Source: Candidatus Poribacteria bacterium
GTDB taxonomy: Bacteria; Poribacteria; WGA-4E; WGA-3G
Direction: 5' to 3'
Assembly (NCBI GenBank): GCA_009835515.1
Contig: VXXH01000597.1
Location: forward strand, 1-5,091
Length of the DNA: 5,091 nt
Part shown: positions 1 through 5,091 of the stretch, piece by piece
How the letters are laid out: each line of letters begins with the position of its first letter
Position numbering within the stretch: position 1 is the first letter of the stretch
Program-made: the position numbers and the translations under genes
The notes under the pieces: model-generated
Databases searched by the model: none
Told to the model about the DNA's origin: nothing
The model's input: the letters and a program-made list of their open reading frames with translations, nothing else

Positions 1-87
1 GAAGAATTTAACTATTCTAATCGGTGTAACCTATCATAGTTTTCATCAGGTTCTGGATACGGCGAGAAATTAACTGTTGTAGGATGG

Positions 88-109
88 TTTAATTGTGAAT
101 TAAATGACA
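88..109. promoter_or_regulatory. Possible operator: AT-rich palindrome overlapping a CRP-like site
   Basis: TTTAATT-GTG-AATTAAA (88-104) is a perfect 7-bp inverted repeat with a 3-base centre. Overlapping it, TGTGA at 94-98 and TGACA at 105-109 are spaced by six bases, matching the TGTGA-N6-TCACA core of CRP/FNR-family sites in nine of ten positions. The site lies about 265 bases before the ATG and no clear promoter is visible next to it. In AT-rich DNA this could be chance, so it is only a candidate. Confidence 0.2.
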
Positions 110-351
110 ACATTGCTCAACGGTCTTCCTACCCATTGTTCAGGAAATATCATTCTCCCATTATAGAGTATCGCTTAACCTGAAGCACTTCCAACCAAAT
201 TACAGAACAAGCATTTTGAAATATTTTGTATAAATCGAATCGCATGTCATCAATGTATATGACCTGTCCATTAGAACTACAGAAGCCTCGATATCTCTTG
301 TATTGGATAAAATGAGAAATAAAAAGCGATTAAGGAAACAAATTTACCAGT

Positions 352-372
352 TTGAGTTGTATTGGGTGTGAA
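352..372 (+). promoter_or_regulatory. Start region with two candidate initiation codons
   Basis: An in-frame TTG at 352-354 precedes ATG 373; the frame is closed by TAA at 331-333. The TTG has AAGGA at 332-336, but 15 bases away, which is too far for a good ribosome site. The ATG has GGTG at 365-368, four bases away, a weak and slightly close match to the Shine-Dalgarno core. Protein context favours ATG 373, because the nuclease domain begins immediately after it and SCIGCE looks unrelated to the domain. Confidence 0.45.
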
Positions 373-3300
373 ATGCTGAATTTCCATAAAATCAATGCCT
401 TCGAAAAAGGTCAAGAGGAATCTTTCGAAAGCTTGTTATGTGTTTTGGCGAATAGAGAAAAACCCGTAAATGGGAAAGAGTTTCAGTCCAATGATGGCCG
501 TGGGGGTGATGGAGGAGTAGAGGCACTTTGGATTAATTCTGATGGTAACAAGATAGGATATCAGTCCAAGTTTTTCTGGTCGTTTGGCCCATCACAGATT
601 AGGCAGATGAACAAATCGGTCAATCAAGCTATAGCCACTCATCCGGAATTAAAGAAGTATATTTTCGCAATTCCATTTGATCCTACACCAGAACGTGGTC
701 CCAAAACCAGCGGTAAATCTGAAAGAAAAAAATGGGAAGATAAGGTATCGGGCTGGAAAATGTTGGCTGCTAAAAAAGGGATCGAGCTAGAGTTCGAACT
801 TTGGACAAAAACTACTATAACCGAGAAGCTCTATCGAGAGGAGAATTCAGAACTTCTTCGACATTGGTTTCAGGAGGAAATACTCAACGATAGTTGGTTT
901 CGTTCCCAGATAGATACTGCATCACTGAAATTAGATGATCGCTTCAATCCCGATGATCATGTTGATGTGGAAATTGAAAATTTGTTCGATGCCATTGTTA
1001 GAGGTCCAAGCATATCAAAGAAAGTTGATTCCGCATTCAAAAAAATAGGTAAATCCCGAGTTCCATATATAAGGTTTAAAACTGCGGATCTTGATGAAAC
1101 AGTTCTGAACGAAGCCAAAAATGCTTGGCAGGATCTTTTAAAACTTGAAGGAAGATTTCCAAAAGACCTATCTAAACCATGGTGTGTGGCTGAAGCATTG
1201 GAGCAATTAGCTACACTAGAAAATCCCATTGAGATACTTGAAAGGCAGTATTTATCAGTTAGTAAAGATACCCTAGAAAAAGGGGATCAGTACAAACTTG
1301 AAGAAATCCAAGATACTCTGAGTAAACTCTCATCAGCATGCTATGAACTCGAAAAGATTCTCCGCAATGGTTACACCAAGACAGAAAATAAACGGTGTGC
1401 ATTAATTTACGGTGTTGCTGGCGTTGGGAAATCTCACCTAATGGCTCGTGTGGCTGAAGAGCGGGTTAAACAAGATTTGCCTACAGTGTTGCTGCTGGGT
1501 GAACAGTACTCAAATTCGTCATTCTGGCCCCAGACGGGAAATTTGCTTGGGCTTAAAGGGCGGACCCCCAAAGAAGTTTTGGGTGTCCTGAACGCAGTTG
1601 GTTTTCGAAAGAAGCAGCGCATCATGCTGATGTTCGATGCAATTAACGATGGCGCGGGACCCCCATACTGGAAAAGGGAAATACCTGGCATTTTAGGTGA
1701 ACTCAATAACTACTCCCATGTAACGGCGGTTTTTTCCTGTAGGGAAGAATATCTCCGTTATGCAATACCAAATGATCTTCTGGAGAGTTTGCCAAAATAT
1801 TATCTCTATGGTTTCAGCAGTTTCGAGGAGATGGAGAAAGCAGCTATTCGCTACTTGGATAAAAAGGGTATTGCGAGGCCTAACACGGTATGGTTGGCAC
1901 CTGAATTTAGCAACCCTCTCTTCTTAAAGTGTACCAGTGAGTCACTTGCTGACAAGGGAGAATCGGAGTTTCCAAAGGGACTTCAGGGAATTTCCGAAAT
2001 GATGGCATTGTATCTGGATTCGTTGAGTTGGCATGTGGAGACTGGTTCAGCGAATGCTGATAACATCGCAAGTTCAATCAAGCTAGCAGTTAATGCAGTT
2101 GCGGAAGAAATGGCTAGGAAAGGAAAGGACTTTTTGGAAGAAGCCAACGCCAAAGGCCTGATTGATAGTTACTTTTCTGGAAGAACACTCCCAAAAGGTA
2201 AGGATTGGTTACAGGTATTGTGTGAGGCCAGCCTTTTCCGAATCGACCCACCTCCATCCTCTGAGAACTCAGACCCGATGAAACCACCATCCAAACTTAT
2301 TCGCTTTACCTTCCAACGCTTTCAAGATCACCTCATGGCCAAGGCCCTAACAATGCAAGTTAAATCGAGACACAAAAAAAATACAGGAGGAGTATTGTCA
2401 ACACTCTTGATTGGAATACCCAGAATATGGGGCATGTTTTCGTGTTTTAGAATGCATTCTTTACGTACCTGTAAATATTGTTATACAGAGGCCTTTTCTT
2501 CGGACGGACCTTTATCATTTCTCTTGAAGGATAGTCAATTTGGCAATGTATTGAACTCCCAGTATGCCGGCTTAGTAGGTGCACTCTCGATTACCTTTCC
2601 CGAAGAACTTGGTGTTGAGTTTGCCATGACGCTTCCTGACTGGGAACATGTTTGGGAGAACGGTAGAATTGTTCAAGTAGGTTTCAGTGAAAGCCTTAAA
2701 TGGAGAAAAGTTGATGCGTTCTCAGAACAAACCAGAGATCTCCTTAATAACCTTGATGAATTTAACATGGATATCTACGGATTGCTTCTAGAAATATCGA
2801 TGACTGTGGATCATCCTTACAATGGACTATTCTTACACAATCGATTGAAGCAATGGAGTCTGCCAGACCGTGACGGTAAATGGACTGTTTGGTTAAATCA
2901 GGCTTCACGACTTGAACACCCGCAAATTGAGCGTATTATTTCCTGGGCCTTGGCTTTATCAGACGATCCAGTCGACATCAAGCATCTGGAATTGGTATCG
3001 CTCGTTTTGACCTGGAGTTTTTCATCATCTCATATGACCCTACGTGATCGTGCCACAAAGGCTCTTACAACCATTTTCCTAACAAATTCCAATGTATACG
3101 AGTTCATAGCTCCACTAATCCATGATTGTGATGATCCCTACGTTATCGAACGTTTTTATGCCGCTGCTTTTGGAGCATGTTGTCTTGATCCAAATGCTGA
3201 CAGGTTGTCTTCGTACTCTAAACTGACATATGATTTGATTTTTGCTGATAGAAAACCCCCGATAGGACTAATGGTTCGTGATTATGCACTCGGAATTATT

Positions 3301-4995
3301 GAGTTGGCAGAGGCTAAGGGAGCATTGAGCGACGAAATCTGCCTTAATGACTGCTATCCTCCATTTAAGTCTGCTCCTCCAAACTTTGAACTGGAAATAG
3401 ACGAGGTGGAAAAAATTGCAGAACAAGCTGGCGGTGATCAAATTTTCTGGTCTGCTTCAAGTGATTGGGGAGACTTTGGAAAATACAGTATTCCGGGAAG
3501 AGTAGAAAGTTTTTTGACCACCCCACTAAGTGAACCTAGACCATTGTCAAAAGATGAAATAAAAAAACAATTCCTCAAAGAAGTGATTAAACCATTCCCA
3601 GTACGAGATAAGGCACTCAATGAGTTCGAGAACAATTTAAAAGATCAAAAGTTCCGTAAAATCAAGTTGAAGATCAACAACACTGATGAGAATGTTAAGC
3701 AACAAGCAGAACTTCACGATAGGGAACTCAAGCGGTCTCGTGAAAACTTAGAAAAGTTATTGTCTCTAGATGAGAAGAATAGGTTATCTGCCGAATATTT
3801 AAGTGAGGGGAAAGTATATGGAGAGTACGAACAGGTAAATGTAGATCAATGCAGACTTTGGGTTACAAAAAGAGCCTATGATTTTGGTTGGACAAAAGAT
3901 CGGTTTCCCAGAGATGGTCATTGGGCTGCTCCCTCATTTTTTAACAATGAATTGGAACGTATTGGTAAGAAATACCAAAGAATTGCACTCGATGAAATTG
4001 AAGCCCGCTTGGCAGATAACTTTTGGCATCTTTCAGACTGGACAGAAGAGCCGACAAAATATCGCTATAGTCATCATAATTTTCGAAGGAACATTGAACC
4101 AACAATTTTACCTACCAAATCAAGATACGGAAGATTCTGTAGGGGCAAGGCACTTTGGATAACACAACCTCATGTAATTCTACCATGTGTTCCCGATGAG
4201 AGTCTAAAAGAGTGGCCATTTCAGGAAAATCCGACTGAATCATTTTCGAATAAACTCATCCGAACTGATCAAACGGACCATGAATGGTTTGTGCTATACG
4301 AGTACAACTCAGCCCGGCAAAAATATAAAGAGCCAAACCCCATTGAACATGGCTTCCGATCTGAGGAATTTCGTTTTATTTACTGCGTGTTTCTCCAGAA
4401 AGGTAAGTCTGCCGATTTCGTGGAGTATTTAAACCAGGAACGAAATTTACATGTCCATACTTTCAGTCCTTTCGATTTCACAGATGGTCCATATCTACTT
4501 GAGGCATTTTGGCGTGATACATGGCAAGGTGAAAAGTTCTTAAATCATAAAGGGGCTGCCCCAGAAGGATGTAAATTCGCCATTCCTGTCGCGGACTATC
4601 TTTGGGAGAGCCACCTAGATAAAACCTTACCCAATGGCTTCTCAAAGCTTTTGCCACAAAAGTGGTTTGCAGATGAACTTGAAATCAAAATGGCTGATAG
4701 ATATTCAAACTCTTGGGTGAATTCTGATGGCCGTGAAGTTCTGCTTTCTACGTATGAAAATGATACTCAAGCTGCTGTTGTGATTGAAAAAAGTACACTT
4801 CAAAAATATTGTGAAAAGTTTGATGTGGAACCTGTTTGGATTCTGATATCCGAAAGAAACACTTGGCCAGACCACCGCATATTCTTTGGTCGTCGTTCAG
4901 AAGCAGTTGCATGGAAAGATGGGGAAAATTGGGGACAGTACAGTTGGAAAAAAGATAATTTACCCGAGAGTAAGAAAAGTGCAGGATTTTACTAA
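373..4995 (+). CDS. Avs-like antiviral STAND NTPase with N-terminal Mrr-like PD-(D/E)xK nuclease
   Basis: This is probably a single-protein anti-phage sensor and effector in the cytoplasm. Residue numbers count from ATG 373. Residues 1-175 form a restriction-endonuclease-like domain: helix FESLL (19-23), then GRGGDGGVE with Asp46 and Glu50, and the QSK strand with Gln64 and Lys66, the D...QxK form typical of Mrr-like nucleases. Residues 345-520 form the NTPase: Walker A GVAGVGKS (347-354, Lys353), Walker B IMLMFDAIND (417-426, Asp422), and a sensor-1 strand VFSCREEY with Arg457. NPLFL (514-518) and RFTFQRFQDHL (644-654) mark the winged-helix part of STAND proteins. Beyond about 680 come HEAT-like helices (LRDRATKAL 890-898, VRDYALGIIELA 968-979), a charged helical stretch (1057-1140), a conserved block ERIGKKYQ...ARLADNF (1195-1217), and a complete C-terminal module (WVNSDGREV, then EPVWILISE near 1494). 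Family knowledge (Avs1-4) says the C-terminal half binds a phage protein such as terminase or portal and switches on DNA cleavage; that role is inferred here. The subtype cannot be assigned by eye. ATG 373 is preferred because it puts the conserved FHKINAFEKGQ start at the N-terminus and has GGTG at 365-368. TTG 352 would add seven residues. No frameshift or truncation is visible. Confidence 0.88.
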   Translation: MLNFHKINAFEKGQEESFESLLCVLANREKPVNGKEFQSNDGRGGDGGVEALWINSDGNKIGYQSKFFWSFGPSQIRQMNKSVNQAIATHPELKKYIFAIPFDPTPERGPKTSGKSERKKWEDKVSGWKMLAAKKGIELEFELWTKTTITEKLYREENSELLRHWFQEEILNDSWFRSQIDTASLKLDDRFNPDDHVDVEIENLFDAIVRGPSISKKVDSAFKKIGKSRVPYIRFKTADLDETVLNEAKNAWQDLLKLEGRFPKDLSKPWCVAEALEQLATLENPIEILERQYLSVSKDTLEKGDQYKLEEIQDTLSKLSSACYELEKILRNGYTKTENKRCALIYGVAGVGKSHLMARVAEERVKQDLPTVLLLGEQYSNSSFWPQTGNLLGLKGRTPKEVLGVLNAVGFRKKQRIMLMFDAINDGAGPPYWKREIPGILGELNNYSHVTAVFSCREEYLRYAIPNDLLESLPKYYLYGFSSFEEMEKAAIRYLDKKGIARPNTVWLAPEFSNPLFLKCTSESLADKGESEFPKGLQGISEMMALYLDSLSWHVETGSANADNIASSIKLAVNAVAEEMARKGKDFLEEANAKGLIDSYFSGRTLPKGKDWLQVLCEASLFRIDPPPSSENSDPMKPPSKLIRFTFQRFQDHLMAKALTMQVKSRHKKNTGGVLSTLLIGIPRIWGMFSCFRMHSLRTCKYCYTEAFSSDGPLSFLLKDSQFGNVLNSQYAGLVGALSITFPEELGVEFAMTLPDWEHVWENGRIVQVGFSESLKWRKVDAFSEQTRDLLNNLDEFNMDIYGLLLEISMTVDHPYNGLFLHNRLKQWSLPDRDGKWTVWLNQASRLEHPQIERIISWALALSDDPVDIKHLELVSLVLTWSFSSSHMTLRDRATKALTTIFLTNSNVYEFIAPLIHDCDDPYVIERFYAAAFGACCLDPNADRLSSYSKLTYDLIFADRKPPIGLMVRDYALGIIELAEAKGALSDEICLNDCYPPFKSAPPNFELEIDEVEKIAEQAGGDQIFWSASSDWGDFGKYSIPGRVESFLTTPLSEPRPLSKDEIKKQFLKEVIKPFPVRDKALNEFENNLKDQKFRKIKLKINNTDENVKQQAELHDRELKRSRENLEKLLSLDEKNRLSAEYLSEGKVYGEYEQVNVDQCRLWVTKRAYDFGWTKDRFPRDGHWAAPSFFNNELERIGKKYQRIALDEIEARLADNFWHLSDWTEEPTKYRYSHHNFRRNIEPTILPTKSRYGRFCRGKALWITQPHVILPCVPDESLKEWPFQENPTESFSNKLIRTDQTDHEWFVLYEYNSARQKYKEPNPIEHGFRSEEFRFIYCVFLQKGKSADFVEYLNQERNLHVHTFSPFDFTDGPYLLEAFWRDTWQGEKFLNHKGAAPEGCKFAIPVADYLWESHLDKTLPNGFSKLLPQKWFADELEIKMADRYSNSWVNSDGREVLLSTYENDTQAAVVIEKSTLQKYCEKFDVEPVWILISERNTWPDHRIFFGRRSEAVAWKDGENWGQYSWKKDNLPESKKSAGFY
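382..891 (+). other. Nuclease domain of the STAND protein (Mrr-like, PD-(D/E)xK)
   Basis: This part of the large gene encodes the predicted DNA-cleaving effector. The Asp46 codon is at 508-510, within GRGGDGGVE, and the Lys66 codon is at 568-570, within YQSKFF. Asp followed about 18 residues later by Gln-x-Lys is the metal-binding and catalytic signature of Mrr-type nucleases, where Gln replaces the first acidic residue of ExK. An acidic helix upstream (EESFESLL) could supply the usual extra Glu. The motif residues are all present, so the domain is predicted active. DUF4297/Cap4 nucleases also sit at the N-terminus of some Avs proteins, but the GGDGGVE...QxK spacing fits the Mrr-like type better. 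Domain borders are approximate. Confidence 0.75.
1384..1938 (+). other. STAND/NACHT-type P-loop NTPase core
   Basis: This part of the large gene encodes the ATP-binding switch. Walker A (GVAGVGKS) lies at 1411-1434 and Walker B (IMLMFDAIND) at 1621-1650, with a sensor-1 Arg in SCREEY about 35 residues later. The NPLFL motif close to the end of this stretch is the usual NACHT/STAND marker leading into the winged helix. The Walker B end reads DAIND, matching the DA(L/I)N(E/D) version seen in prokaryotic STAND defence proteins rather than the DExx form of helicases or AAA+ proteases. ATP binding is expected to drive oligomerisation after the C-terminal half detects its trigger, which would bring nuclease domains together; this follows from the family and is not visible in the sequence. 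Confidence 0.85.
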
Positions 4996-5013
4996 ACTTG
5001 AACATCAAGTGTT
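4994..5013 (+). terminator. Weak hairpin starting at the stop codon, possible terminator
   Basis: ACTTGA (4996-5001), a loop ACA, and TCAAGT (5005-5010) form a perfect 6-bp stem, extendable by AA/TT if G5011 is bulged. The stem is AT-rich and followed by TTTGGAAGTTTT rather than a clean T-run, so it is a poor intrinsic terminator by the usual rules. A second tiny palindrome AGTT-TT-AACT sits at 5018-5027. It could instead be a chance repeat or an mRNA 3'-end stabiliser. Confidence 0.2.
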
Positions 5014-5091
5014 TGGAAGTTTTAACTATTTGTCAGAGCCTAAATATAAGTTTCAGAAACAATGAATTGGATCTGGAACATTACTTTATCA

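Larger units (their letters stand above)
1..372. other. Non-coding leader upstream of the STAND nuclease gene
   Basis: No gene can be supported here. The + frames that enter from the left edge stop within 73 bases (TAG at 37-39, TAA at 71-73), so at most the last 12 or 23 codons of an upstream gene could be present, and neither tail is recognisable. All three minus frames are blocked near the edge. There is no tRNA-like or rRNA-like sequence. Short AT-rich inverted repeats occur (88-104, and GTCAT/ATGAC at 246-263). A promoter must lie here or further upstream, but -10-like words such as TATAAA at 229-234 lack a -35 partner at proper spacing. A leader this long leaves room for regulation of a toxic nuclease, which is an inference only. 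Confidence 0.6.
7..5030. repeat. Short direct repeat flanking the gene (7-16 and 5021-5030)
   Basis: TTTAACTATT occurs exactly at 7-16 and at 5021-5030. With one gap the match extends leftwards: GAAGAATTTAACTATT at 1-16 against GAAGTTTTAACTATT at 5016-5030. The copies bracket the whole defence gene. They could be remnants of a target-site duplication or recombination site from acquisition of the gene, but a match of this size in AT-rich flanks can also arise by chance. Confidence 0.2.

Noticed and set aside
136..167. TTGTTC (136-141) and TATAGA (162-167) as a sigma-70 promoter
   Set aside because: The spacer is 20 bases, longer than the usual 16-18, and the -35 match is weak; it is also over 200 bases from the gene.
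957..1706. Two 90-codon minus-strand open frames (957-1229 and 1434-1706)
   Set aside because: They lie opposite the nuclease-NTPase coding region; the second is antisense to the Walker A and B region. Low-complexity Ser-rich translations with no family resemblance.
2458..2484. CKYC (Cys-x-x-Cys) in the protein as a zinc-binding site
   Set aside because: Only one Cys pair is present, with no nearby second Cys or His pair arranged as a zinc ribbon; probably incidental.
3878..4162. Open frame of 94 codons on the + strand inside the large gene
   Set aside because: It is a different frame of well-conserved coding sequence, with no ribosome site and no recognisable protein; a shadow frame.
4748..5008. 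Minus-strand open frame of 86 codons at the 3' end, and another at 3438-3635
   Set aside because: Antisense to conserved sequence; the translations look like reverse-complement artefacts with no recognisable features.
5062..5091. Possible start of a downstream gene (ATG at 5062, reading MNWIWNITLS to the window edge)
   Set aside because: Only ten codons are visible and no Shine-Dalgarno sequence precedes the ATG; the sequence cannot separate a real start from chance.
1..5091. CRISPR array, tRNA, rRNA, transposase or insertion-sequence ends
   Set aside because: No regularly spaced repeats, cloverleaf, ribosomal sequence, transposase motif or long terminal inverted repeats were seen on either strand.

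Overview
This window is essentially one very large gene on the + strand (about 4.6 kb, 1540 codons from the preferred ATG at 373) with a non-coding leader of roughly 370 bases and a short tail of about 95 bases. The gene encodes a multidomain protein: an N-terminal Mrr-like PD-(D/E)xK nuclease, a central STAND/NACHT-type P-loop NTPase with its winged-helix region, then a long C-terminal half with HEAT-like helices and a conserved terminal module. This is the architecture of the antiviral STAND (Avs/AVAST) class of anti-phage proteins. In characterised members the C-terminal half recognises a conserved phage protein, the NTPase oligomerises, and the nuclease is activated to degrade DNA. The nuclease, NTPase and C-terminal end all look complete, so the gene appears intact.

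Layout: 1-372 has no supportable gene. It holds an AT-rich perfect inverted repeat at 88-104 that overlaps a CRP-like half-site pair (94-109), and presumably the promoter, although no convincing -35/-10 pair can be named. 373-4995 is the STAND nuclease gene; an in-frame TTG at 352 is an alternative start. 4996-5091 holds a small hairpin that begins at the stop codon and a possible but unsupported start of a next gene at 5062. A short imperfect direct repeat (1-16 and 5016-5030) flanks the gene.

The host is a bacterium, moderately AT-rich by eye, but nothing in the window fixes its lineage: there is no rRNA, tRNA or housekeeping gene. No partner gene is visible, which fits a single-gene defence system. 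The clearest open question is which trigger the C-terminal half recognises.
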